Origin: UBA8522 sp035528895
Lineage (GTDB): Bacteria; Acidobacteriota; Aminicenantia; Aminicenantales; UBA8522
Assembly: GCA_035528895.1 (NCBI GenBank)
Contig: DATKXS010000089.1
Span: forward strand, 1 to 38,901
Direction of reading: 5' to 3'
Length of the DNA: 38,901 nt
Position 1 is the stretch's first letter. Each line of letters begins with the position of its first letter. Shown here one piece after another: positions 16,346 to 24,448 of the stretch. Made by a program: the position numbers and the translations under genes. Under the pieces are notes generated by a model. It made no database searches, was not told the origin of the DNA, and was given only the letters and a program-made list of their open reading frames with translations.

Positions 16346-17515
16346 TCAGCGGAGCCCGGCATCCCGGCGCAACGCCTTGACCTTATCTGTTTTCTCCCAA
16401 GTGAATTCGGGTTCGGTGCGGCCGAAATGTCCGTAAACGGAGGTCTTCCGGTAGATGGGCCGGAGCAGGTCCAAGGCATCGCTCATCGCCTTGGGCTTGA
16501 GGGCGAAATGCGCCCTGATCAACTCTTTGATTTTATCCTCGGGGATCTTGGCCGTGCCGAACGTCTCGACCATAAGCGACACGGGCTCGGCCACGCCGAT
16601 GGCATAGGCGAGCTGGACCTCCAGCTTGTCGGCCAGCCCGGCGGCGACGACGTTCTTGGCGATATACCGGGCCGTGTAAGAGCCGGAGCGGTCCACCTTC
16701 GATGGATCTTTGCCCGAGAAACTTCCGCCGCCGTGGCTTCCCACACCGCCATATGTGTCGACGATGATCTTGCGTCCGGTCATCCCGGTATCGGCCAGAG
16801 GGCCGCCCTGCTCGAACCGGCCCGTTCCGTTGATGATGATCTTAGTCTTCTTGTCGATCATCGCGGCGGGGATGACCCTGCGGACGACCATTTTCAAGAG
16901 GCCATCCTGGAGGTCGCTCATCTTGACCGTGGAGTTGTGCTGGGCGGCGAGGACGACGGCTTCAACGCGTTTGGGGACGTCGCCTTCATACTCGACTGTC
17001 ACCTGAGATTTCCCGTCCGGTCTCAGGAAGGGCAGGGCTCTGTCCCGGCGGACCTCGCTGAGACGGCGGACGAGCCCGTGGGCGAGGACGATCGGCAAGG
17101 GCATCATCTCCTCTGTCTCCCGGCAGGCATAGCCGAACATGATGCCTTGATCCCCGGCGCCCTGCTCGTGCTCCGTGGACTCATCGACGCCGGCGGCGAT
17201 ATCGGGTGATTGCTCGTGGATAGATGAGATGACGCAGCATGTTTCGTAGTCGAATCCGTAGATGGCCTTTGTATAGCCGATGTCCCGGATGACGCCCCGG
17301 ACGAGCTTTTGGAAATCGCAATAGCCGTCGGTCGTGATTTCCCCGGCGATCAAGACGAGGCCTGTCGTCACCAGGGTCTCGCAGGCCACCCGGCTTTTCG
17401 GGGCTTGGGCGATGAGGTCATCCAGGACGGCATCAGAGATCTGGTCGCAGATCTTGTCCGGATGTCCTTCGGTCACAGATTCAGAGGTAAAGAGATGTTT
17501 CCCGGACTGGCTCAT
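16346..17515 (-). CDS. metK: S-adenosylmethionine synthetase
   Basis: Makes SAM from methionine and ATP, releasing phosphate and pyrophosphate. Family motifs are SESVTEGHPDK near the N terminus, GAGDQGIMFGYA in the middle and the glycine-rich GGGSFSGKDPSKVDRS loop. The length of 389 residues is normal. A clear ribosome binding site (CGAGGAGGC on the minus strand, 17529-17521) precedes the ATG. Its promoter lies in the region shared with the divergent M16 gene. The leader is only about 35 bases, too short for a SAM riboswitch. Confidence 0.96.
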   Translation of the reverse strand: MSQSGKHLFTSESVTEGHPDKICDQISDAVLDDLIAQAPKSRVACETLVTTGLVLIAGEITTDGYCDFQKLVRGVIRDIGYTKAIYGFDYETCCVISSIHEQSPDIAAGVDESTEHEQGAGDQGIMFGYACRETEEMMPLPIVLAHGLVRRLSEVRRDRALPFLRPDGKSQVTVEYEGDVPKRVEAVVLAAQHNSTVKMSDLQDGLLKMVVRRVIPAAMIDKKTKIIINGTGRFEQGGPLADTGMTGRKIIVDTYGGVGSHGGGSFSGKDPSKVDRSGSYTARYIAKNVVAAGLADKLEVQLAYAIGVAEPVSLMVETFGTAKIPEDKIKELIRAHFALKPKAMSDALDLLRPIYRKTSVYGHFGRTEPEFTWEKTDKVKALRRDAGLR

Positions 17516-17554
17516 GTTCGGCCTCCTCGATTCAGGCTATTGATAAACTCGCAT

Positions 17555-17581
17555 ATTATATCAAGTTTCGCCATTTTTCAA
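17555..17581 (-). promoter_or_regulatory. Promoter for metK-ahcY
   Basis: On the minus strand TTGAAA (17581-17576) and a perfect TATAAT (17560-17555) are separated by 15 bases, short of the ideal 17 but otherwise a good match. The predicted leader of about 35 bases contains the GAGGAGG ribosome binding site. Confidence 0.5.
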
Positions 17582-17594
17582 CGGCGGGGAGAAA

Positions 17595-17624
17595 TTGAAT
17601 TTTTGATTGCCTTTGTGTTATTTT
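17595..17624 (+). promoter_or_regulatory. Possible promoter for the M16-M16-ftcD unit
   Basis: TTGAAT (17595-17600) and TATTTT (17619-17624) with an 18-base spacer lie about 30 bases before the first M16 ATG. They sit back to back with the metK promoter in a 138-bp divergent intergenic region. Confidence 0.4.
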
Positions 17625-17653
17625 AGAGAACGTCGCCAAGACCGAAGAAGAAA

Positions 17654-18988
17654 ATGACGCCACAACGATATGTCTGGGCCGGTTTTTGTCTTTTCCTGGC
17701 GACCGGCTTGCTCCTCCCGTCCGTTCAAGAAGAAACGGGGTTTCCCTTCCCCTTCTCCCGCTATGCTCTTAGGAACGGGCTCCAGGTGGTCCTCTCTGAG
17801 GATGATTCCCTCCCACTGGTTTCGGTCGTGCTGGCCTACCAGGCCGGGTCCCTTCATGAGCAGCCGGGGAAGACCGGATTGGCCCACCTGCTCGAGAATA
17901 TGATGTTCATGGGATCGCTCAACGTCGGCCCGTTACAGCACCTCAGCTTCATCAACCGGGCTGGCGGAGAGCCGAACGCCAGCACCACGGAGGACATCAC
18001 TTATTTCTACCAGACGGTGCCCGCCAACCAGCTGGCCTTGGTTCTTTGGCTTGAATCCGACCGGATGAAGACGCTGGAAATCGACGCGGCCAGGGTGGAG
18101 CGGGTGAAACAAGCCATCCTCGACGGGATCGTCCAGAGGAAGACGGTCGAGCCCTATCTGGAGAGTCTGCTCGTTTTCGACAGTCTGCTCTATCCCGATT
18201 TCGCCCATGGACACAATATCCTGGGACGGGAGGAGGATATATTCCGCCTGGATGTCGAGGACGCCCGGGCTTTCTACGAAACCTATTATGTCCCCAACAA
18301 TGCCGTCCTTGTTGTGGTCGGGAATATCAATTTCACCACGACCAGGGAGATGGTGGAGAAATATTTCGAGACCATCGCTCCGGGCAAGAAACTGCCTCTC
18401 TTCCTGCCGCCCCGGCCTCCGGAAAAGGAGGAAGTGGTCCAGTCCTTCGTCGAACCTCTGGCTCCCTCGCCGGCCTTTCACCTGGGCTATCGGGTCGCTC
18501 CGCCATTTTCGCGTGATGACTATGCCCTGACCATTTTGGACTACCTCCTTTTCAAGGGAAAGAGCGCCCGTCTGCAAAAAAAGCTGGTCAAGAAGGAAGG
18601 CTTGGCCCTCTACCTGACCGGCGGGATCGAGAAGCGGAAAGACGTGGCGGTCATGAAGCTCTTCACCATGAATAACAATAAGACCATGGTCGAGCTCACC
18701 CAGAGGAGCATCTCCTCCGAGTTCAGCAAACTCCGTGTCGTTGATGTCTCTTCCGAGGAGCTGACCAGGGCCAAGAATATGTTCAAGCGGGATTATGTCA
18801 ACCGCTTCGCCTCTCCTTTGGATAGAGCTCTGTTCCTGGCGGAGATGGTCTTCTCGCCGCCTGGTCTGGAGGGCCTCCCCGGGCAGCTGGCCAGATACAT
18901 GCGGGTCAGCGCCTACGAGCTCCGCGGGATCGTCAATCGTTATCTTGTCCCCGAGAACAGCGTTGTTCTGAACGTGGAGTCAAGATGA
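17654..18988 (+). CDS. Secreted M16-family protein with degenerate zinc motif (HxxEN)
   Basis: Protein of 444 residues with a signal peptide (about 1-23, FCLFLATGLLLPS) and an M16 (pitrilysin/processing-peptidase) fold. The order is RNGLQVVL, AYQAGSLHE, the active-site helix GLAHLLENMMFMGS, then LWLESDRM and YYVPNNAVLVVVGN. The canonical inverted zinc motif HxxEH reads H78-L-L-E81-N82, with asparagine (AAT) in place of the second histidine. The distal glutamate region, usually ending in E-E, reads AILDGI (154-159). Two of three zinc ligands therefore appear altered. It overlaps the second M16 gene by ATGA; bacterial M16B proteins often work as such heterodimers. It may be inactive, bind metal differently, or act as a peptide-binding partner. 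Confidence 0.85.
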   Translation: MTPQRYVWAGFCLFLATGLLLPSVQEETGFPFPFSRYALRNGLQVVLSEDDSLPLVSVVLAYQAGSLHEQPGKTGLAHLLENMMFMGSLNVGPLQHLSFINRAGGEPNASTTEDITYFYQTVPANQLALVLWLESDRMKTLEIDAARVERVKQAILDGIVQRKTVEPYLESLLVFDSLLYPDFAHGHNILGREEDIFRLDVEDARAFYETYYVPNNAVLVVVGNINFTTTREMVEKYFETIAPGKKLPLFLPPRPPEKEEVVQSFVEPLAPSPAFHLGYRVAPPFSRDDYALTILDYLLFKGKSARLQKKLVKKEGLALYLTGGIEKRKDVAVMKLFTMNNNKTMVELTQRSISSEFSKLRVVDVSSEELTRAKNMFKRDYVNRFASPLDRALFLAEMVFSPPGLEGLPGQLARYMRVSAYELRGIVNRYLVPENSVVLNVESR

Positions 18989-20427
18989 AGAAGGCCTGGT
19001 GGGTCTGCGGTGGGGCTCTCCTCCTCCTGGTTTCGTCCTCCGCTCAGGAACGCTTCAGGAAATCGCCGCCCATCCCCGACCCCTTGCTCGAGCTCCAGCT
19101 CCCCCAGATCGAATCGATGACGCTGATGAACGGACTGACGGTCGCCGTAGCTCCTCGAAACGACCAGCCGTTCTTCAGCCTTGAACTCGTCATTATGGCC
19201 GGCGAGAGCCAGTCGCCGGACGATCTGCCCGGTCTTGCCTCCTTCACGGCCGAGATGTTGAGTCGAGGATCTTCCCTGGTCTCGGCGGCGGACCTGGAGG
19301 AGCGGATCGAGGCGGTCGGCGGGACTTTCAGCGTCACGACGACGCCCGATTGCACCCGCTTCTCCTTCCAGTTCCTGGAAGATTATTTGGACCAGGCCAT
19401 GGAAATCCTGAGCCTGATGGTTCTCCAGCCGGATTTCAGCGAGCGCGAGGTTGTCGCCCTCAAACGGATTCTCCTCTATGATCTTCGGCAGAAGCAGCGG
19501 GATCCGGAGTTTGTCGGTCGGCGACAGCTCCTCCGGATCCTGTTCCAAGAGCATCCTTACCGCAAGTTCTGTTATAGCGAGGATGTCTTCAGGAGCTTTG
19601 CCAGAAAGGATATCCAGTCCTTCTATGATCTCTATTACCGGCCCAATAATGCCGTGCTCGTCCTGACGGGCAACCTGAACCTGGCCGTTGCCGTGCGCAA
19701 GGTCAGCCACTTTCTCAATATCTGGCCTAGGAGAGAGGTGGAAAGACCCCTCCTCCCCTCTCTCGATGTCCGGGATGAAGATAAGGTTTGCTTCGTGGAT
19801 CTTCCCCGGGTTAAAGAGGCCACTCTGATCGTCGGAAACGTCATTTTTCCGTTGGCCAATCCCGATTACTTCCCCTTTGCCGTGCTCAATCAATTGCTCG
19901 GGGGAACCCCCTTCAGCCGCCTGTTTATGAACCTCCGCGAAACAAAAGAATACGCTTACAATGCCTTCAGCGAGATGGATCTCTTCCGCAGCGGCGGAGC
20001 CTATGTGGTCACCGCTACGGTCATCCCTTCGGCCGCCTTCGCCTCCATCGGCGAGATCACCCTGGAACTCGACCGCGTCTCAGGAGAGAAGATTTCGACC
20101 TTTGAGCTCGAACAGGCGAAATCCTATCTGATCGGGCATTTTCCTATCCGGATCAGTCGGCCGGGCGAGTTCAGCCGGCGGGTCGCCGACCTGGTCACTT
20201 TTTCGTTAGGCGATGCTTACTGGAACAGGTTCTATGACAGCATTATGCAAGTTGACGCCGATCGGATATTCGAAGTGGCTCAGAAATATTTTCAGCCGAG
20301 ACCGGTGGTTGTCATCGTCGGGGACAAGGGCGTCCTCCTCGACCACCTTCGTGATATCGATCGGCTGGAGGTTTACGATCTGAAAGGAGTCCTTCTCTAC
20401 ACTTTGATCAAAGGAGTCGAGGAATGA
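18985..20427 (+). CDS. Secreted M16-family protein, non-catalytic (R/Y) subunit type
   Basis: Protein of 480 residues with a signal peptide (MKKAWWVCGGALLLLVSSSAQ). The M16 fold is recognisable from TLMNGLTVAV, the helix GLASFTAEMLSRGS where HxxEH would be expected, YYRPNNAVLVLTGN and GGTPFSRLFMNLRE. There is no zinc motif. R318 and Y325 (LRETKEYAY) match the R/Y pair that non-catalytic subunits contribute to substrate binding. It is coupled by four-base overlaps to the upstream M16 gene and to ftcD downstream. In the family this subunit completes the chamber of a catalytic partner, yet here the partner's zinc site is also altered. Confidence 0.88.
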   Translation: MKKAWWVCGGALLLLVSSSAQERFRKSPPIPDPLLELQLPQIESMTLMNGLTVAVAPRNDQPFFSLELVIMAGESQSPDDLPGLASFTAEMLSRGSSLVSAADLEERIEAVGGTFSVTTTPDCTRFSFQFLEDYLDQAMEILSLMVLQPDFSEREVVALKRILLYDLRQKQRDPEFVGRRQLLRILFQEHPYRKFCYSEDVFRSFARKDIQSFYDLYYRPNNAVLVLTGNLNLAVAVRKVSHFLNIWPRREVERPLLPSLDVRDEDKVCFVDLPRVKEATLIVGNVIFPLANPDYFPFAVLNQLLGGTPFSRLFMNLRETKEYAYNAFSEMDLFRSGGAYVVTATVIPSAAFASIGEITLELDRVSGEKISTFELEQAKSYLIGHFPIRISRPGEFSRRVADLVTFSLGDAYWNRFYDSIMQVDADRIFEVAQKYFQPRPVVVIVGDKGVLLDHLRDIDRLEVYDLKGVLLYTLIKGVEE

Positions 20428-22100
20428 AGCTTGTGGAGTGCGTTCCCAATTTCAGCGAAGGTTGTGATGGGGAAAAAATCAGGACCATCACCCAGGAGAT
20501 CGAGCGGACCCCCGAGGTCAAGCTCCTCGATGTCGACCTAGGTGAATCGACCAACCGGACGGTGGTGACGTTCATCGGCTCACCGGAAGGCGTTAAAGAG
20601 GGGGCCTTCCGAGCGATCCGCAAAGCCGCCGAGTTGATCGATATGCGGCAGCATAAGGGAGCGCACAGCCGGATCGGAGCCACGGATGTATGTCCTTTTG
20701 TGCCGGTTTCGGGAGTCACCATGGACGACTGTGTCCGGCTCGCCCAGGAGCTCGGTGAGCGGGTGGCGAAAGAACTCGGGATTCCCGTCTACCTTTACGA
20801 GGAGGCGGCGACGAAGCCGGAGCGCCGGGATCTGGCCAACATCCGCGCCGGCGAGTACGAAGGACTGGCCGAAAAACTCAAGGATCCCCAGTGGTCGCCT
20901 GATTATGGCGATCCCGTCTTCAATCCCCGGTCCGGAGCGACCGTCGTCGGCGCCCGCGAGTTCCTCATCGCCTATAATATCAACTTGAATACCCGCGACC
21001 GTCGGCTGGCCCACGAGATTGCCCTCAACCTCCGGGAGAGCGGCCGGGCGCAGCGGGACGCCGAGAGCAACATCATTCGGGATGCCGAAGGCAAGGCGGT
21101 CAATATTCCCGGCCGGTTCAAGCACGTCAAGGCGGTCGGCTGGTATATCGAAGACTACGGTGTCGCCCAAATCTCGATCAATTTCACCAATTATAAAGAG
21201 ACTCCGGTCCATCTCGTTTTCGACGAGGCGGTTAGAGAGGCGGACAAGCTCGGGCTGAGGGTAACGGGGAGCGAACTCGTGGGGCTGATCCCCAGGGAAG
21301 CCCTGCTCATGGCCGGCCGCTTCTATCTCGAAAAGCAAAGGAAAAGCCCCGGAGTTCCTGCGGGCGAACTGATTCGGACGGCGGTCATCTCGCTCGGGCT
21401 CAACGATGTCTCCCCGTTCGACGCGGACAAGAAGATCATCGAAAACCGGTTCAAGGACGGGGGGCCTTCCCTGCTTGGGCTCAGCCTGAGGGAATTTGCC
21501 GACGAAGTCTCCCTGGACTCGCCGACGCCCGGCGGGGGGAGTGCGGCCGCCCTTGGAGCCGCCCTATCGGCCGCTTTGTCCTCGATGGTGGCCAACCTGA
21601 CCGTTGGAAAAAAGGGCTACGAGGAGGTCTCGGAGGAGATGAAGGAGGTCGCTCTGAGAGCCCAGGAGCTTAAGGATGGATTGTTGCTGGCGGTGGACGA
21701 GGACACCCGCGCTTTCAACCAGGTCATGGAGGCCTTCCGTCTTCCCAAGGGCAGCGAGGACCAGGCTAAGAAAAAAGAGGCGGCGGTCGAGAAAGCATCC
21801 CGGCAGGCGACGCTTGTCCCCTTGAGTGTCCTGGAAAAATGCGGGCCCCTCCTGGAGCTGGCCAGGACCGTCGCCCAAAAAGGGAATAAGAACTCCCTGA
21901 GTGACGCCGGAGTGGCCGCGGTCGCCGCCGAGGCGGCAGCCGCGGGGGCATTTTACAACGTCAAGATCAACCTGCCCGGCATCCAGGACGAGAGCTTCAA
22001 GAAAGAGGTCTCGAAGAAGGCGGGCGAGCTGGTGAAGAAGGCCGTCCAGATCGGAGCGGAGGTCCGAGCTCTGGTCGAACAGGTTCTGGATAAAACCTGA
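20424..22100 (+). CDS. ftcD: Bifunctional glutamate formimidoyltransferase / formimidotetrahydrofolate cyclodeaminase
   Basis: Fusion of 558 residues, similar in architecture to animal FTCD. The N-terminal transferase half (about 1-300) begins VECVPNFSEG and has H77 and H81 in RQHKGAHSRIGATD, the catalytic histidine region. It moves the formimino group of N-formimino-glutamate to tetrahydrofolate, a late step of histidine breakdown. The C-terminal cyclodeaminase half (about 350-550) has SPTPGGGSAAALGAALSAAL and an all-helical composition. It releases ammonia to give 5,10-methenyl-THF. No hut genes are in the window. The ATG overlaps the upstream M16 stop by four bases, which ties a folate/histidine enzyme to a secreted peptidase-like pair. 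The functional reason is unclear. Confidence 0.92.
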   Translation: MKLVECVPNFSEGCDGEKIRTITQEIERTPEVKLLDVDLGESTNRTVVTFIGSPEGVKEGAFRAIRKAAELIDMRQHKGAHSRIGATDVCPFVPVSGVTMDDCVRLAQELGERVAKELGIPVYLYEEAATKPERRDLANIRAGEYEGLAEKLKDPQWSPDYGDPVFNPRSGATVVGAREFLIAYNINLNTRDRRLAHEIALNLRESGRAQRDAESNIIRDAEGKAVNIPGRFKHVKAVGWYIEDYGVAQISINFTNYKETPVHLVFDEAVREADKLGLRVTGSELVGLIPREALLMAGRFYLEKQRKSPGVPAGELIRTAVISLGLNDVSPFDADKKIIENRFKDGGPSLLGLSLREFADEVSLDSPTPGGGSAAALGAALSAALSSMVANLTVGKKGYEEVSEEMKEVALRAQELKDGLLLAVDEDTRAFNQVMEAFRLPKGSEDQAKKKEAAVEKASRQATLVPLSVLEKCGPLLELARTVAQKGNKNSLSDAGVAAVAAEAAAAGAFYNVKINLPGIQDESFKKEVSKKAGELVKKAVQIGAEVRALVEQVLDKT

Positions 22101-22226
22101 ACAATGATGCCTCACCCCTTGCGATGAGCCGAAGAGAACGAAATTCACCCTAGGTTTCACCCTTTTCGATTATTGCTCTTATCCGGCCTTTCCGACAAGA
22201 TTGAATTCGAGGAAGGAAAGAGCAAA

Positions 22227-22961
22227 GTGAGTGCCCGCTTGCCCGTCGTCACCCGAAGCCTGCGCACCCGGCTCTGGGCTATCATCATCCTGGACGTGGG
22301 TTACCTCGTTTACACCTCGTTGGCCGATTTCATACCCCAGTATTGGGAGCAGGTCGGCTTCCGGCCGATGAGCCGTTTTATCCTGACGTTCGGCATGGTC
22401 ATCATCCTGCTGATCTGTCTGAGCGGCCTGGCCGTCAGCGAGAAAATGAACAGCATGATCATCCGCGAAGGGTTGACCGGGCTGTTCAACAAGGCCTACA
22501 TCCGCAAGAGGCTCGAGGAGGAATTCTATCGTGCCAAGCGTTACGACCACGAGCTGAGCCTGCTGATGATCGACCTGGACAATTTCAAGGGGCTGAATGA
22601 CCGTTATGGGCACACCGCCGGCGATCACCTGCTCCGCTATTTCAGCCAGTTGATCACCGAGACCATCCGGCCCTCGGACATCGCCGCCCGCTATGGCGGA
22701 GAAGAGTTTCTCGTTGTCCTTCCTGAGACCGATAAGGAAGAGGCCGGGATCCTGGCCGAGCGGCTCAGACTGAGGATTTCACTCTACCCTTTTCGGGTGG
22801 ATTCTCGCAAAGAGGACATCCTCTTTACGATCAGCATCGGAGTGACCTCGTACCCTGAATTCGGACAGAGCTCGGATGAGCTGGTCGCGTTGGCCGACGA
22901 GGCCCTTTACCGGGCCAAGAAGAACGGCAAGAACAAAGTGGCCGTCTACGCCCCCAGTTAG
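22227..22961 (+). CDS. Membrane-anchored diguanylate cyclase (GGDEF)
   Basis: Two N-terminal membrane segments (about 15-35 and 50-70) flank a short loop and lead into a C-terminal GGDEF domain. The domain has the LTGLFNKAYIRKRL entry, the metal-binding MIDLDNFKGLND, the active-site RYGGEEF (GGEEF at 157-161) and a canonical inhibitory RxxD (R148-D151) exactly five residues before it. It should make cyclic-di-GMP with product inhibition. No sensory domain other than the roughly 15-residue periplasmic loop is evident. The start is uncertain: I chose GTG at 22227, preceded by GAGGAAGGAAAG (22209-22220). A TTG at 22173 would add 18 residues but has no clear ribosome binding site. The 22101-22226 gap shows no convincing promoter or terminator. 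Confidence 0.85.
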   Translation: MSARLPVVTRSLRTRLWAIIILDVGYLVYTSLADFIPQYWEQVGFRPMSRFILTFGMVIILLICLSGLAVSEKMNSMIIREGLTGLFNKAYIRKRLEEEFYRAKRYDHELSLLMIDLDNFKGLNDRYGHTAGDHLLRYFSQLITETIRPSDIAARYGGEEFLVVLPETDKEEAGILAERLRLRISLYPFRVDSRKEDILFTISIGVTSYPEFGQSSDELVALADEALYRAKKNGKNKVAVYAPS

Positions 22962-23091
22962 CCCTGCGCCCGGTCGGCGACCGATCCTCCCGACGTTCCG
23001 TTACTCCGGCCAATACACATGTCCAAGTCGGCGCCTTCTCAAGGGGATTTTTTTTCGTTAAAATAGTCATCCGATCCGGAGGAGAAAACCA

Positions 23092-23622
23092 ATGAGCGAA
23101 AAGGCAAAAACAGACCCAAGGATCAGGATTGTCGAAGGCAATATCGCCCTCCTTGATGTCGAAGCCGTGGTCAACGCCGCCAATAAACAGCTGAAGCTCG
23201 GTGGAGGCGTCGCCGGCGCCATTCGGAACTTTGGAGGTCCTTCGATTCAGGCGGAGTGTGACCGGCTGGCGCCGATCGGGGTGGGCCAGGCCGTGATCAC
23301 CGGCGGCGGAAACCTCAAAGCTGGCTACGTCATTCATGCCGTTGGCCCCGTCAACGGCGAAGGTGATGAAGAAGCCAAGCTGGGCGGAGCGACGCTGAGC
23401 TGCCTCCAGATCGCCAGAGACAGGAAAATCCAGAGTCTCGCCTTTCCGGCCATCAGCACAGGCATCTATGGCTTCCCTCTTCAGAAATGCAGCCGGATCA
23501 TGCTCCGCCTCACCCGGGACTTCTTGAGAGAAAACGAGCATCCCGGAGAGGTTGTTTTCTGTCTATACGGTGAAAAAGCCTATACGGTGTTTAAGGAGAC
23601 GTTGGCCACGCTTCTCGACTGA
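23092..23622 (+). CDS. Macro-domain protein (ADP-ribose binding, possible ADP-ribosyl hydrolase)
   Basis: Stand-alone macro domain of 176 residues. The ADP-ribose pocket motifs are EGNIALLDVEAVVNAANKQL (N28 and N31), GGGVAGAI (loop 1), YVIHAVGP and the phosphate loop ISTGIYGFPL. Members of the family bind ADP-ribose or O-acetyl-ADP-ribose, and many remove ADP-ribose from proteins. The GGGVAGAI form is nearer the archaeal AF1521-like group than the MacroD GGGGVDGAI form. GGAGGAG (23078-23084) gives a strong ribosome binding site. TAAAAT at 23059-23064 after a run of eight T could be a -10 box. The gene is convergent with znuB, with only six bases between stops. No ADP-ribosyltransferase is nearby. 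Confidence 0.88.
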   Translation: MSEKAKTDPRIRIVEGNIALLDVEAVVNAANKQLKLGGGVAGAIRNFGGPSIQAECDRLAPIGVGQAVITGGGNLKAGYVIHAVGPVNGEGDEEAKLGGATLSCLQIARDRKIQSLAFPAISTGIYGFPLQKCSRIMLRLTRDFLRENEHPGEVVFCLYGEKAYTVFKETLATLLD

Positions 23623-23628
23623 GCCGCG

Positions 23629-24435
23629 TCAGACGGTTCTCCTCCTTCGCAGGAGAAAAGAGACTCCGAAGAAGAGAAAGGACAGAAGGACCACGGTCGC
23701 CGAAGCAGGGAGGTCGAGGTAGAAAGCGGCCAGCAGTCCAATGACAACGGAGAGAGAAGCGACCAGGCATGAGAATATCAGTGCCTGCCTAAAGCTCTTA
23801 GCCAACAAGAGCGCCGCCGCCGCCGGGATGACGAGCAAAGCGGCGACCAGCAGGATGCCGACGACCTTCATCCCCAGCACCACCGTGACGGACGTCAAGA
23901 CGGTTAAGATGAGATCGAGACGGGCCGTCTTCACTCCCGAGACTTTGGCGGATTCCCGGTCGAAGGTCAGGTACATCAACCGGTGGTAGTTGGCCAGGAT
24001 AATGATGATGACCGAGACGGCCAGCGCCGTAGACAGACCAACCTCGAGTCGGTTGATGGCCAGGATGTCACCGAAAAGGTAGCTGAGCAAGTCGGCGTTG
24101 AAGCGGCCGGCGATAGTTGCCAGAGCGATCCCCAACGCCATCCCCACACTGCTGAAGATGCCGATCGCCGCGTCGCCGTGCAGACCGGCCTTCTCTTTGA
24201 GTTTCATGATCGCCAAGGACGCGAGAATGGCGACAACCAGGGCGGACGCCAGGGGCAGGACGTTCAGAAACAGCCCGAGAGCGACTCCACCGAAGGTGAC
24301 ATGGGCCAGGCCGTGTCCGATCATGGCTTCTTTGCGGAGCAGCAGGAAGAGTCCGAGGATCGCGCAGGCGACGGCGACGAACAGACCGGCCAGGAGGGCC
24401 CTCTGGAAGAAGCCGTAGCTGAAGAGCGCTTCCAT
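23629..24435 (-). CDS. znuB: Zinc ABC transporter, permease
   Basis: Integral membrane subunit of 268 residues with about eight to nine hydrophobic segments, of the ABC-3 family (ZnuB/MntB/TroC). Family landmarks are RKEAMIGHGLAHVTFGGVALG near the N terminus, LLSYLFGDILAI in the middle and VVGILLVAALLVIPAAAALLL near the C terminus. The frame is open upstream, but that extension would overlap znuC and is not hydrophobic, so I chose the ATG at 24435 (MEALFSYGFF), 13 bases after znuC. Only a weak ribosome binding site is visible, consistent with translational coupling. Manganese or iron transport is the alternative; the ZnuA ligands favour zinc. Confidence 0.9.
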   Translation of the reverse strand: MEALFSYGFFQRALLAGLFVAVACAILGLFLLLRKEAMIGHGLAHVTFGGVALGLFLNVLPLASALVVAILASLAIMKLKEKAGLHGDAAIGIFSSVGMALGIALATIAGRFNADLLSYLFGDILAINRLEVGLSTALAVSVIIIILANYHRLMYLTFDRESAKVSGVKTARLDLILTVLTSVTVVLGMKVVGILLVAALLVIPAAAALLLAKSFRQALIFSCLVASLSVVIGLLAAFYLDLPASATVVLLSFLFFGVSFLLRRRRTV

Positions 24436-24448
24436 CAGTCGATGCTCA

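Noticed and set aside
15366..16436. Plus-strand frame of 356 codons over ahcY and the end of metK
   Set aside because: It spans the antisense of two certain genes and the gap between them, and its composition is that of a shadow frame.
22962..23055. Intrinsic terminator after the diguanylate cyclase, before the T8 run
   Set aside because: The only stem next to the T-run is four pairs (CCTT/AAGG). The CGGTCG-G-CGACCG palindrome further up has no T-run. The T-tract looks more like an upstream promoter element for the macro gene.
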